Positions 1 to 8,423 of a stretch of DNA of 64,000 nucleotides are shown here, piece after piece. The notes under the pieces were generated by a model. That model had not been told where the DNA came from. It made no database searches and was given only the letters and a program-made list of their open reading frames with translations. Positions within the stretch are counted from its first letter, which is position 1, and every line of letters begins with the position of its first letter. The position numbers and the translations under genes were made by a program. The stretch spans positions 1 to 64,000 of the forward strand of contig DATJZG010000170.1 of assembly GCA_035499295.1 (NCBI GenBank), read 5' to 3'. Origin of the DNA: DATJZG01 sp035499295 (GTDB lineage: Bacteria; Myxococcota; Myxococcia; Myxococcales; Anaeromyxobacteraceae).

Positions 1-2
1 GG

Positions 3-137
3 GAGCGGCTGTCGCGCTTCTACGAGGAGCAGCTGGGCTACGCGGCCGCCGACGGCGGCGAGCTCATCGGACCTCCTCCGGCGCTCCTCAGCGAGACCCA
101 GTGGAAGGCCCTCGTGAAGGCCTTCCTCCGCACCTGA
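3..137 (+). CDS. C-terminal fragment of an unidentified protein
   Basis: Only the last 44 codons are inside the window. The reading frame is open from base 3 and ends in TGA at 135-137. The tail is mixed charged and hydrophobic, ends in ALVKAFLRT, and contains no motif I recognise. Codon use is GC3-rich like the neighbouring genes, which supports a real coding end. The product cannot be named from this fragment. Confidence 0.6.
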   Translation, partial: ERLSRFYEEQLGYAAADGGELIGPPPALLSETQWKALVKAFLRT

Positions 138-311
138 AGCGCAAGGCCGCGGCGAGGCCGACGGCCGGGGGCGAGGCGCGAGGCCTCCTACCCCGGCGGT
201 CGCTTGCACTTTGCCCGGCAGGCCGGTAGGCGAAGGGGCGAGGCCCGGACTGGGCCAGCCGGACCGCCGGGAGCCGCCGCCCGGTGGCCGGGGCGCCCGG
301 CGTTGCACATT

Positions 312-337
312 CGCTCCGTCCCTTCGGGCCGGGAGCG
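312..337 (+). promoter_or_regulatory. Hairpin in the leader between the cut gene and the efflux operon
   Basis: CGCTCC at 312-317 pairs perfectly with GGAGCG at 332-337, with an inner CCC-TTC-GGG pairing at 320-328. It sits about 85 bases before the HlyD start. There is no T-run behind it, so it is either a weak terminator for the upstream gene or a leader structure. The rest of 138-422 shows nothing I can name. Confidence 0.3.
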
Positions 338-422
338 TGTATGTTGCGACGCCGGTGACCGCGAGTGGATCGTGACCCGGCCGAGCTCCGCCGGGATCGG
401 CCCGAGGCGGGCGGGAGTCTGG

Positions 423-1643
423 ATGGCGACGACGAATCCGAGAGACCTCGCCTCCCTCCGCATCGACGAGCGGGAGCGCCGGGGGGAAAGGACCGGGAGG
501 CGCCTGTGGCTGGTGCTGGGCGCGCTCGCGCTCCTGGCGATGGCGGGCGTCGCCTTCCTCGTCGGCCGGACCCGGTTGCCGGTGGTGGAGGTGGCTGTGG
601 CGCAGGAGGGGGCGCCCGGCCGCGCCGCCCTGCTGAACGCGAGCGGCTACGTGACGCCGAGGCGCAAGGCCACCATCGCGTCCAAGGTGACGGGACGGGT
701 CACCGGCGTCTTCTTCGACGAGGGGGTTCGAGTCCGGGACGGACAGGTGCTCGCCACCCTCGACGACTCCGACGCCCGGCTGGCGCTCGACTCGGCGAGG
801 ACCTCCCGCGATGCCACCCGAGCCACCATCACCGACCTCGCCGTGCAGCTCGCGAACGCGGAGACCGACCTGCGCCGGGTCGAGGCGCTGGCGCAGGAGG
901 GCTCGCAGAGCCAGCAAGCCCTCGACGCCGCCCGCACCGCGGTGGCCAGCCTGAAGGCCCGGATCACCATCGCCAACGCGCAGGTGGCGGCGGCGGAGGC
1001 CCGGGTCCGGGAGGCCCAGCAGAACGTCGACAACTGCGTCATCCGCGCTCCCTTCGCGGGCATCGTGGTCTCGAAGGACGCCCAGGTCGGGGAGATGGTG
1101 TCGCCCATCTCCGCGGGAGGCGGGTTCACCCGGACCGGGATCGCCACCGTGGTCGACATGAATTCCCTCGAGATCGAGGTGGACGTGAACGAGGCCTACA
1201 TCGCCCGGGTCGTGCCCGACCAGCCGGTGCGGGCGGTGCTCGACGCCTATCCCGACTGGGAGATCCCGGCCCGGGTGCGCACCGTCATCCCCAGCGCCGA
1301 CCGGCAGAAGGCGACGGTCAAGGTGCGCATCACGCTGGAGAAGCTCGACCCGCGGATCCTCCCCGACATGGGGGTAAAGGTGACTTTCCTCGGCGCCGAG
1401 CCGCAGGCCAAGGCGGGAGGGTCCGGCGCCGCAGTCCTCGTCCCCCAGGACGCCGTTCGCGACGACGGGAAGAAGATCGTCTTCCTGGTGAAGGACGAGC
1501 GGGTGGAGCGGAGGGCGATCACCGTGGACGGCAGCCGGGGCACCGACGCGGTCGTGGTGGCGGGACTCTCGCCCGGGGACCGGGTGGTGGTGAAGGGCCC
1601 GGCGGATCTCCGCGACGGCCAGTCCGTCGCCATCCAGAAGTGA
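423..1643 (+). CDS. HlyD/MacA-type periplasmic adaptor of an ABC efflux system
   Basis: A 406-aa membrane-fusion (adaptor) protein that would link the inner-membrane ABC transporter encoded next to it to an outer-membrane channel. One N-terminal membrane anchor lies at about residues 27-47. A lipoyl-like half domain (about 73-113) follows, then an Ala/Arg-rich coiled-coil hairpin (about 115-205), the second lipoyl half with RAPFAGIV near 208, and beta-barrel domains. This order is typical of the HlyD/RND adaptor family. The ATG at 423 was chosen because it places the anchor about 25 residues in; the frame is open further upstream but that part looks non-coding. The ATPase gene follows after 9 bases and two permeases after that, so this is one operon. 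No outer-membrane factor is encoded here. Substrate is unknown. Confidence 0.9.
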   Translation: MATTNPRDLASLRIDERERRGERTGRRLWLVLGALALLAMAGVAFLVGRTRLPVVEVAVAQEGAPGRAALLNASGYVTPRRKATIASKVTGRVTGVFFDEGVRVRDGQVLATLDDSDARLALDSARTSRDATRATITDLAVQLANAETDLRRVEALAQEGSQSQQALDAARTAVASLKARITIANAQVAAAEARVREAQQNVDNCVIRAPFAGIVVSKDAQVGEMVSPISAGGGFTRTGIATVVDMNSLEIEVDVNEAYIARVVPDQPVRAVLDAYPDWEIPARVRTVIPSADRQKATVKVRITLEKLDPRILPDMGVKVTFLGAEPQAKAGGSGAAVLVPQDAVRDDGKKIVFLVKDERVERRAITVDGSRGTDAVVVAGLSPGDRVVVKGPADLRDGQSVAIQK

Positions 1644-1652
1644 GGACGGGGC

Positions 1653-2378
1653 ATGGTCCGAGTCGACGGGAAGGGCGAAGCGAAGAGCCTCATCCGGGTG
1701 CGGGAGCTCGACAAGACCTACCGCCGGGGCGAGGAGGAGATCCACGTCTTGCAGGGGTTGAACCTCGACGTCGACCCGGGCGAGTTCGTGGTCTTCATGG
1801 GCCCGAGCGGTTCCGGCAAGACCACTCTGCTCAACCTTCTCGGCGGCCTGGACGTCCCCTCGCACGGCAGCATCTCGGTGGCCGGGGACGAGCTCACCCG
1901 GATGTCGGCCCACAAGCTCACCGAGTGGCGCGCCCGCCACGTGGGCTTCGTCTTCCAGATGTACAACCTCATCCCGGTCCTCACCGCCTTCCAGAACGTG
2001 GAGCTGCCGCTGCTCCTCACCAAGCTCTCGAAGTCGCAGCGGCGCGACCACGTCGAGGCGGCGCTCGCCATCGTCGGACTCGGGGACCGGATGGAGCACT
2101 ACCCCAGGCAGCTGTCAGGAGGCCAGGAGCAGCGGGCCGCCATCGCGCGCGCCATCATCGCCGACCCCACCTTCCTCCTGTGCGACGAGCCGACGGGCGA
2201 CCTGGACCGCAAGAGCGCCGACGAGATCCTGGAGCTCCTCACCCGGCTCTCCAAGGAGCATGGCAAGACCATCCTCATGGTCACCCACGACCCCATGGCG
2301 GCGCGGCGCGCCCAAGTGGTCCTGCACCTCGACAAGGGCGTGCTCACCGACGGCGACCGGGCGGGGGCCGCGCCGTGA
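1653..2378 (+). CDS. ABC transporter ATPase, MacB/LolD class
   Basis: A 241-aa ATP-binding subunit. Walker A GPSGSGKTT is at about 50-58, the Q-loop in FVFQMYNL near 102, the signature LSGGQEQR at about 154-161, Walker B FLLCDEPT at about 174-181 and the switch histidine in VTHDP near 222. This combination is characteristic of the LolD/MacB/FtsE group, which drives FtsX-type permeases. It starts 9 bases after the adaptor gene, and its TGA overlaps the GTG start of the next permease (GTGA), so the two are translationally coupled. Confidence 0.95.
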   Translation: MVRVDGKGEAKSLIRVRELDKTYRRGEEEIHVLQGLNLDVDPGEFVVFMGPSGSGKTTLLNLLGGLDVPSHGSISVAGDELTRMSAHKLTEWRARHVGFVFQMYNLIPVLTAFQNVELPLLLTKLSKSQRRDHVEAALAIVGLGDRMEHYPRQLSGGQEQRAAIARAIIADPTFLLCDEPTGDLDRKSADEILELLTRLSKEHGKTILMVTHDPMAARRAQVVLHLDKGVLTDGDRAGAAP

Positions 2379-3514
2379 AGTACCTGCCGCTCGTCCTCGC
2401 CAACCTCTTGCGCCGCAAGGTGCGCACCGCGCTCACCGTGGGCTCCTTCGGTGTCGCCCTGTTCCTCTTCGGGATCCTGGCGGTGGTCCGCGGCGCCTTC
2501 CGCCAGGGGATCGACGTCGCCGGCGCCGACCGGGTGGTGGTGGTGAACAAGGTGTCGATCATCCAGCCGCTGCCCATCGCCTACCGGGAGCAGATCCTGC
2601 GCATCCCGGGAGTGAAGGACATCACCTACGACAACTGGTTCGGGGGGGTCTACCAGGACGAGCGCAACTTCATCCCCCAGTTCGCCATCGATGTGGAGAG
2701 CCAGCGCCGCGTGTTCCCGGAGCTCGTCGTCCCCGAGGACCAGTGGAAGGCCTTCGTCGAGGACCGCCAGGGCGCCATCGCCGGCGAGGACACCGCCAAG
2801 CGCTTTGGCTGGAAGGTCGGGGACCGCATTCCCATCATGGGCACCATCTTCCCCGGGGTGTGGCAGTTCAACCTGCGCGGCATCTACACCGGGAAGCGGC
2901 GCGACGACGACCGCACGCAGTTCTGGTTCCACTACGACTACCTGGAGGAGAAGCGGCAGTGGGGAAAGGGGATGGTGGGCTGGTACACGGTGCGCATCGA
3001 CGACCCGGACCACGCCCCTGCCATCGCCAGGGCGATCGACGAGCGGTTCGCCAACTCTCCCTACGAGACGAAGACCGACACCGAGAAGGCCTTCGCCGCC
3101 TCCTTCGTGAAGCAGGCGGGGAACATCGAGCTCCTCATCCTGGCGATCGGCGGGGTGGTGTTCTTCACCCTGCTGCTCGTCACCGGAAACACCATGGCCA
3201 TCGCGGTGCGCGAGCGGGTGGGGGAGATGGCGGTGCTGAAGGCGCTAGGGTTCACGGACGGCTTCCTGCTCGGGCTGGTGCTCGGCGAGGCGGTGCTCAT
3301 CTCCCTGGCGGGAGCGGTGCTGGGGCTCTTGGCCTGCAAGCTCTTCACCCTCGGGGGCGATCCCACCCACGGGATGCTCCCGTTCTTCTACCTGCCGGCA
3401 TCGGCGATCGCCGCCGGCCTCGCCCTGGCGGTCGCGGTGGGAGCCCTGGCCGGGATCCTCCCGGCGACCTCGGCCATGCGCCTGCGGGTGGTCGACGCGC
3501 TCCGGAGGGTGTAG
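2375..3514 (+). CDS. ABC transporter permease, FtsX/MacB type (first of two)
   Basis: A 379-aa inner-membrane permease with the MacB layout: one membrane helix at about 20-42, a roughly 200-residue periplasmic domain, then three membrane helices in the C-terminal third, with the conserved segment ERVGEMAVLKALGF between helices 2 and 3. The GTG at 2375 overlaps the stop of the ATPase gene. It pairs with the following permease, so the transporter probably uses a heterodimer rather than the MacB homodimer. It lacks the fused ATPase domain of true MacB. Confidence 0.9.
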   Translation: MKYLPLVLANLLRRKVRTALTVGSFGVALFLFGILAVVRGAFRQGIDVAGADRVVVVNKVSIIQPLPIAYREQILRIPGVKDITYDNWFGGVYQDERNFIPQFAIDVESQRRVFPELVVPEDQWKAFVEDRQGAIAGEDTAKRFGWKVGDRIPIMGTIFPGVWQFNLRGIYTGKRRDDDRTQFWFHYDYLEEKRQWGKGMVGWYTVRIDDPDHAPAIARAIDERFANSPYETKTDTEKAFAASFVKQAGNIELLILAIGGVVFFTLLLVTGNTMAIAVRERVGEMAVLKALGFTDGFLLGLVLGEAVLISLAGAVLGLLACKLFTLGGDPTHGMLPFFYLPASAIAAGLALAVAVGALAGILPATSAMRLRVVDALRRV

Positions 3515-3518
3515 CCCC

Positions 3519-4688
3519 ATGCCGATCCCCATCGTCTACAACCTGCGGAGCGTGCGCGCCCGCTGGGTGTCGGCCATCGTCGCGGTGCTGGGGATCGCGG
3601 GCACGGTGGGCGTGTTCCTCGCCATGCTCGCGCTCGCCAAGGGCTTCCGGGCCACCCTCGTCGCCTCCGGCTCCCCGGACAACGTGGTCATCCGCCGGGC
3701 CGGGGCCACGGGGGAGATGGACAGCGTCGTCACGCTCGAGCAGGTGCGCCTCATCCAGGACGCCCCGGGGATCGAGCGGAGGAACGGCTGGCCCCTCGTC
3801 ACCCCGGAGGTGGTGGTGATCGCCGCCTTCCCGCTCAAGGCCACCGGGACGGACGCCAACGTGCAGGTGCGGGGAGTCTCGGCCGACGTCCTGCAGGTGC
3901 GCCGCAACGTGCGGATCGCGGCGGGCCGCTTCTTCGAGCCCGGGTTGAGCGAGCTGGTGGTCGGAAAGAACGCCGCCGCCACCTACGCCGGCCTGGCCCT
4001 GGGAGACACCGTGCGCTTCGGCGGGGGCACCTGGCGGGTGGTCGGCGTCTTCGACGCCGGGGGCAGCGCCTTCGACTCGGAGGTGTGGTGCGACGGGCAG
4101 GTGCTCGACCAGGTCTACAAGCGGCCGGTGAACATCTTCCAGTCGGTGACGGCGCGGCTCCAGTCCCGCTCCGCGCTCGCCGAGCTGAAGGACTCCATCT
4201 CCACCGACCCCCGCATGACGGTGCAAGTGGATCGGGAGGTGGACTTCTACGAGAAGCAGTCGGGCGCACTCACCCGGCTCATCACCGTCCTCGGGACGCT
4301 GGTGGCGGTGGTGATGGGCATCGGCGCCGTCTTCGCCGCCCTCAACACCATGTACGCGGCGGTCTCCGAGCGATCCCGGGAGATCGCCACCCTGCGCGCC
4401 ATCGGTTTCGGTGCCGGGAGCATCGTCCTGTCCTTCGTCTTCGAGTCCCTGCTCATCGCCCTCGCGGGCGGGCTCATCGGATGCCTGGCGGTGCTCCCCC
4501 TGAACGGCATCACCACCGGAACCCTGAACTGGCAGACGTTCTCGCACGTGGCCTTCGCCTTCCGGGTGACGCCTCCCCTCCTCGCCCTCGGCATCGCGTT
4601 CGCCCTCTTCATGGGCTTCGTCGGGGGGGTCCCGCCCGCCGTCCGGGCGGCGCGGCGGCCGGTGGCGCAGTCGCTCCGGGAACTGTGA
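3519..4688 (+). CDS. ABC transporter permease, FtsX/MacB type (second of two)
   Basis: A 389-aa permease with the same four-helix plus large periplasmic domain layout as its neighbour 4 bases upstream. It has the family segment SERSREIATLRAIGFG between the second and third helices. The two permeases differ enough in length and sequence to be old paralogues rather than a recent duplication. It is the last gene of the adaptor-ATPase-permease-permease operon; the next gene lies on the other strand, tail to tail. Confidence 0.9.
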   Translation: MPIPIVYNLRSVRARWVSAIVAVLGIAGTVGVFLAMLALAKGFRATLVASGSPDNVVIRRAGATGEMDSVVTLEQVRLIQDAPGIERRNGWPLVTPEVVVIAAFPLKATGTDANVQVRGVSADVLQVRRNVRIAAGRFFEPGLSELVVGKNAAATYAGLALGDTVRFGGGTWRVVGVFDAGGSAFDSEVWCDGQVLDQVYKRPVNIFQSVTARLQSRSALAELKDSISTDPRMTVQVDREVDFYEKQSGALTRLITVLGTLVAVVMGIGAVFAALNTMYAAVSERSREIATLRAIGFGAGSIVLSFVFESLLIALAGGLIGCLAVLPLNGITTGTLNWQTFSHVAFAFRVTPPLLALGIAFALFMGFVGGVPPAVRAARRPVAQSLREL

Positions 4689-4703
4689 GGAGCCGCCGGA
4701 GGG

Positions 4704-5567
4704 CTACGACGGGCGCCCGAGCGCCAGCCGCAGCTTGGCCGAGGCGCGGACCTCCAGCTGCCGGGTGCGCTCCCGCGTGAACCCGAAGTGCTCGCCGAGC
4801 GCCTTCAGGGTCATGGGCTCGTCGCTCATGAGGCGCTGCTCGACGATGAACCTCTCGCGCGGGTCGAGTCCCCGAAGCGCCTCGCGCACCCGCCCGCAGA
4901 TCTCCGCCTGCTCCTCGGCGCAGCCGAGCGCCTCGTCCTGCGAGGGAGCGGAGGAGGCGACGAGGTCGACCCGCGGGGTCTGGCTCTCGCCGACGAGCTC
5001 GTCGAGGGAGACGTCGCGCCCCTCGATGCGGTTTCGCACCTCCGACAGCTCCGCCGGCTCCACTCGCAGCTTGCGCGCCACCGCCTCGAGCTCCCCCGCC
5101 ACCGAGTCCGATCCCTCGCCTACCTGTCGCTTCAACTCGCGCCAGGTCCGGGCGAAGGAGTAGAAGAGCCGGCGCTGGGACTGGGTGGTGCCGAGCTTCA
5201 CGAGAGACCAGCTTCGCAGGATGTACGCCTGGATGTAGGCCCGGATCCACCAGACCGCGTAGGAGATGAGGCGCACGTCCCGGTCGGGGTCGAAGCGGTC
5301 CACCGACCGGAGGAGGCCGAGGTTTCCCTCCTGGATCAGGTCGGCCATCTTCAGGCCGCAGAAGCGGTAGCCGTAGGCCACCTTGACGACGAAGCGCAGG
5401 TTCGCGCTCACCAGCCGGTGCGCGGCGCGGCTGTCGCCCTGCGTCCGGACCTCCCTTCCCAGGCGCCTCTCCTCCTCCAGGGAGAGAAGGGGGATCCGCC
5501 CGATCTCGGACAGGTAGCGGCGGAGCGTCTCCGCTTCGCCCCTGGGACGGGTTCCGTCGCCGGGCAT
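4704..5567 (-). CDS. RpoH-type (sigma-32 family) RNA polymerase sigma factor
   Basis: A 287-aa sigma-70 family factor. Region 2 is clear, with ADLIQEGNLGLLRSVDRFD at about residues 75-93 and SYAVWWIRAYIQAYILR just after. The segment WSLVKLGTTQSQRRLF is a hallmark of the RpoH (heat-shock sigma) branch. Region 4 ends with a helix-turn-helix, TLKALGEHFGFTRERTRQLE, at about 253-272. The ATG at 5567 gives the usual RpoH length and N-terminus (RYLSEIGRIPLLS); an 81-residue upstream extension in the same frame is low-complexity and unlike the family. No anti-sigma gene is adjacent. Which genes it controls cannot be seen. Confidence 0.88.
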   Translation of the reverse strand: MPGDGTRPRGEAETLRRYLSEIGRIPLLSLEEERRLGREVRTQGDSRAAHRLVSANLRFVVKVAYGYRFCGLKMADLIQEGNLGLLRSVDRFDPDRDVRLISYAVWWIRAYIQAYILRSWSLVKLGTTQSQRRLFYSFARTWRELKRQVGEGSDSVAGELEAVARKLRVEPAELSEVRNRIEGRDVSLDELVGESQTPRVDLVASSAPSQDEALGCAEEQAEICGRVREALRGLDPRERFIVEQRLMSDEPMTLKALGEHFGFTRERTRQLEVRASAKLRLALGRPS

Positions 5568-5943
5568 CAAGCCCCCGCAGCGAGGCAGAGATGCTCTCGC
5601 CCCACCTTGCCCCGCCGTTCCTCCCGCAGCCGTGCGCAGCGCTCTGTCGCAGGGATCCGCATTGGCGCTCTCCTCGGAGGGTGGCCGATCGGCACGGCCT
5701 CGCCGCTCTCGACGAGTCTTGATCCAAGTCAACGGCGCCGCAAGGAAGATGCGGGCCCGCGAAGCGGGGACGGGCTCCGCAGCGAGCAGATTCCCCTGGA
5801 GCTTTGCCACGGCATCCCCGAGTCACGGTACGCGACCTTTTGGGGTCCGCTCGAGCGCGCCGGGGAACGGAGGCCGCTGCGGCCGAGAAGGGCCGGGCGC
5901 CCGCCGGGGATCGGGAGGGAACCGCCACTGCGAGCCGGGCGCT
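5568..5943. other. 376-base gap upstream of the sigma factor gene
   Basis: This region separates the sigma factor start from the stop of the porin gene on the same strand. It should hold the sigma factor promoter. I see no convincing -35/-10 pair, but there is an FNR-box-like inverted repeat at 5719-5732 (listed separately). Nothing in it looks coding. Confidence 0.4.
5719..5732. promoter_or_regulatory. FNR/CRP-family-like box
   Basis: TTGATCCAAGTCAA matches the FNR consensus TTGAT-N4-ATCAA except for one base. It lies about 150 bases upstream of the sigma factor start. A single site of this size can arise by chance, so this is a weak call. Confidence 0.25.
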
Positions 5944-7323
5944 TCAGAGCGCGACGTGCACCCGGCAGGTGAAGATGTTCACCGGTCCGCGGTCGCGGTT
6001 GTATGCCGGGTCGAGGAGGAACTGGTACGTCCCGATGACCGCGATCTCCTTCACGAGGGAGAGACGGTAGTAGACCTCGCCGAGGGCCTCGAGGCCGTAG
6101 CGGAGGGCCCCGTCCCCGATGATGAACCCGTAGCCCCCGGCGGCGAGGTAGGAGCGGTGCTCGGGCGAGATGCCGCTCACCACGGCGCCCGCCCCCGCTT
6201 CGTCGTCGGCCCTCCCCCAGAGCGCCCCGCTCTGGACGGCGCCCAGGGCGAAGCTCTGGTCGATCTCGGTGAAGACCCAGGTCTCGTTCTTGCCGTCGTT
6301 GTAGCTCAAGCGGGCGAAGACCCCGAAGGTGTCGCCGATCTGCTGGTTGGCGCTCGCGGCAAACCCGTACTTCGTCCGGCCGTACTCCCGCGTCAGGGTG
6401 ACGTCCGGGTTCACCGGGGACTCGGCGAGCGCCTGCGCGTAGTTCCCCATGTGGGCGTTGTTGAGGAAGAGCGCCAGGCGGGCGGCCCCGGGGCGGCCCC
6501 CGATGAGGAACCGCGCCTCGCCCTCGACCGCGAAGCCGCGCTCCAACCCGATGTTCCACTCCAGCTGCTCGCCGTTCGCGACCACCGGCTCGAGGAACAT
6601 TCCCGCGCGGGCGGACCACCAGCTCATGTCCAGGACGGCGGCTACGCCCCAGGTGTAGCCGTGGGTGTCCGCGGGGTAGTCGTAGGCCGCCGAGGCCCAA
6701 AGACCCCAGCTGGTGAAGCGGGAGTGCGGGTCGTTGGAGAGCGGGTTCGAGTCGAAGATGTCGAGGACGGCGAACCTCCCCACCGTGAGCGTCACCGCGT
6801 CCCGGTCGCGCTCGGAGGCGAACTGGGTCGGTCCGGCCTCCACCGGCACGCGCTCGCCGCCGAGCCCGATGACCTGGCGAAGGAAGAAGTGGCCGAGCAG
6901 CACGGTCGGGACCGGGTTCCCGACGCGGTAGACCTCGCCACTCGGGAAAGAGGCGACGCCCAGGGTGGAGCTCAACCCGAGCCCGCCCGACATCTCCGGC
7001 TCGAGCCAGATCTCCGATCCCGTCCAGGCGCGCACGCCCCCCGACAGATCGCTCACCACCGAGGTGGCCGCCTGCGCCCCGGGCGTCAAGCTGTTCTGCC
7101 CGGTGTAGGCGGCGTAGAAGGCGGGGTGCCACTGGGTCGTCACCGTCGACTCGAAGTGAAACGCGAAGCGGCCCTCCGGCGAGGGCGCCCCGCGCGCCTC
7201 GGACGTTGGCGCCTCCAGCCTCTCTGCGGCCGCCGGCGGTGGCGGGCAGGGGGCGCACGCCGGCTGCGCCTCGTCCAGCCTCGACTCCGGATCGGAGGCG
7301 CGCACCCAGCCCGGCGACGCCAT
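5944..7323 (-). CDS. OprB-like carbohydrate-type porin (outer-membrane beta-barrel)
   Basis: The sequence has alternating polar/hydrophobic beta strands throughout. Segments such as GRFAVLDIFDSNPLSNDPHS and YDYPADTHGYTWG resemble the OprB/carbohydrate-selective porin family, and the chain ends in a strand finishing VHVAL, as outer-membrane barrels do. It would form a diffusion channel in the outer membrane. The first canonical start is the ATG at 7323 (459 aa), but that start leaves no signal peptide. An in-frame stretch just upstream encodes a good signal-like segment (LARCALLGSLAL) yet offers only CTG or ATT starts, so the true start may be non-canonical or the sequence may carry an error. 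Substrate is unknown; no sugar operon surrounds it. Confidence 0.75.
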   Translation of the reverse strand: MASPGWVRASDPESRLDEAQPACAPCPPPPAAAERLEAPTSEARGAPSPEGRFAFHFESTVTTQWHPAFYAAYTGQNSLTPGAQAATSVVSDLSGGVRAWTGSEIWLEPEMSGGLGLSSTLGVASFPSGEVYRVGNPVPTVLLGHFFLRQVIGLGGERVPVEAGPTQFASERDRDAVTLTVGRFAVLDIFDSNPLSNDPHSRFTSWGLWASAAYDYPADTHGYTWGVAAVLDMSWWSARAGMFLEPVVANGEQLEWNIGLERGFAVEGEARFLIGGRPGAARLALFLNNAHMGNYAQALAESPVNPDVTLTREYGRTKYGFAASANQQIGDTFGVFARLSYNDGKNETWVFTEIDQSFALGAVQSGALWGRADDEAGAGAVVSGISPEHRSYLAAGGYGFIIGDGALRYGLEALGEVYYRLSLVKEIAVIGTYQFLLDPAYNRDRGPVNIFTCRVHVAL

Positions 7324-7794
7324 CCGAAGCGCCAGCGACCCGAGAAGCGCGCACCGCGCGAGCGACGAGGCGCTCGCGCTCGACGTCCGGCGAGCCTTCT
7401 CGGCCGCTCTGTCGAAGCGCGGGGCGGCTGGGAGCGAGCGGGGCAGTGGAATCCTCGGGCGCCCACCGAGGCGCGAACTCTAGGTCTCGGGCGTCGACCT
7501 CGAGACTCGTGACGAACGTGGTACCGGCACGATGCCGGTTCTCCCAGTGTCTTCGAACGGTTAAGTGACCTCGGGTCAACTGTCAAGCGCCGTGTGCGCT
7601 ACATGTTTTCGAGGGTCGCCACCGCGAGGGTCGAGGGTCTTCGTGACGAGTGCGCTCCTCTCTCGAGGACGAGGCCCCGGGGCGAGAAGCCGGGACGCGA
7701 GGACCGAACGCCGGCTGCCGGGGCGCCCTCCGCCCGAACGGACCCGCTCAGCCGACGCCGACCACGATGTCCCTCATCGACAGGCCGTTTCCTC
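7324..7794. other. 471-base gap between the porin gene and the NTF2-like gene
   Basis: Bases 7324-7479 continue the porin reading frame without a stop and include signal-peptide-like sequence; a TAG in that frame is at 7480-7482. The remainder (7483-7794) is slightly less GC-rich than the genes. I see no convincing gene or RNA in it. It probably holds the porin promoter. Confidence 0.45.
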
Positions 7795-8331
7795 CTAGCC
7801 GTGGAACTCGGGCGTCTTGGCGTCCACGTCGTGGTAGCCCGAGATCCACCAGGCCCCGGCCACCTTGACGAGCACGACCTGGAGGCGCGTGCGGAACACG
7901 CCGTCGGGCCAGGCCTTCACGCCGCGCGGCAGGCCGGCGTACCCCGTCAGCTCCGTCTCGATCTCCACGAGCGCAACGTCGCTCGCGATGAGGCGCAGCT
8001 GGCGGATGGTCTGCTTCAGGCGACTGCCGCGGTAGATGGTCTTGAAGAGCTCCGCCTGCCGCGCCTCGAAGAGCTTCCGGCCGGTGGAGGAGGACCCGGT
8101 GATGTCGGTGCAGTCGACGTCGATGGTGAAACGTGCCACGTAGGCCGCCGCGTCGCCCGCGTTCCACGCTCGGGTGCAGTCCTCGACCACCGAGCGGATC
8201 GCCTCCGCGTCCGTGGGGTGGTGCTGCTCGGGCGGCATGAACAGGGTCGCGGAGCCGCGCGCCTCGGCGGCGAGCGGCGCGAACCCCGCCACCACGCCGA
8301 CTGCCAGGGCCGCTCGCAGAACCCCCTTCAT
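7795..8331 (-). CDS. Secreted NTF2/SnoaL-like protein (SgcJ/EcaC type)
   Basis: A 178-aa protein with an N-terminal signal peptide (MKGVLRAALAVGVVAGFAPLAAEA). A roughly 125-residue NTF2-like cone fold follows: AIRSVVEDCTRAWNAGDAAAY opens the domain, and VVLVKVAGAWWISGYHDVDA closes it. The SgcJ/EcaC subgroup includes bacterial proteins of unknown enzymatic role. The ATG at 8331 gives the better signal peptide; another in-frame ATG at 8358 would add nine residues. It follows the glycosyltransferase gene on the same strand by about 90 bases, but no functional link is visible. Confidence 0.8.
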   Translation of the reverse strand: MKGVLRAALAVGVVAGFAPLAAEARGSATLFMPPEQHHPTDAEAIRSVVEDCTRAWNAGDAAAYVARFTIDVDCTDITGSSSTGRKLFEARQAELFKTIYRGSRLKQTIRQLRLIASDVALVEIETELTGYAGLPRGVKAWPDGVFRTRLQVVLVKVAGAWWISGYHDVDAKTPEFHG

Positions 8332-8423
8332 CGCGCACCTGACGCAGAAGGCTAGCATGGTCGCGTTGTCCCTACACCCTCCCGGGCCCGAACGTTCGCC
8401 TGCGGCGGGCTGTTCCTCCGAAT

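Noticed and set aside
365..3514. Open frame of 1049 codons that includes the first permease at its end
   Set aside because: The part before 2375 is an out-of-frame shadow of the adaptor and ATPase genes; the permease has its own GTG start overlapping the ATPase stop.
7565..7798. Possible 77-aa gene between the porin and NTF2-like genes
   Set aside because: Its translation is Arg/Pro/Ser-rich with no motif and no good ribosome binding site.
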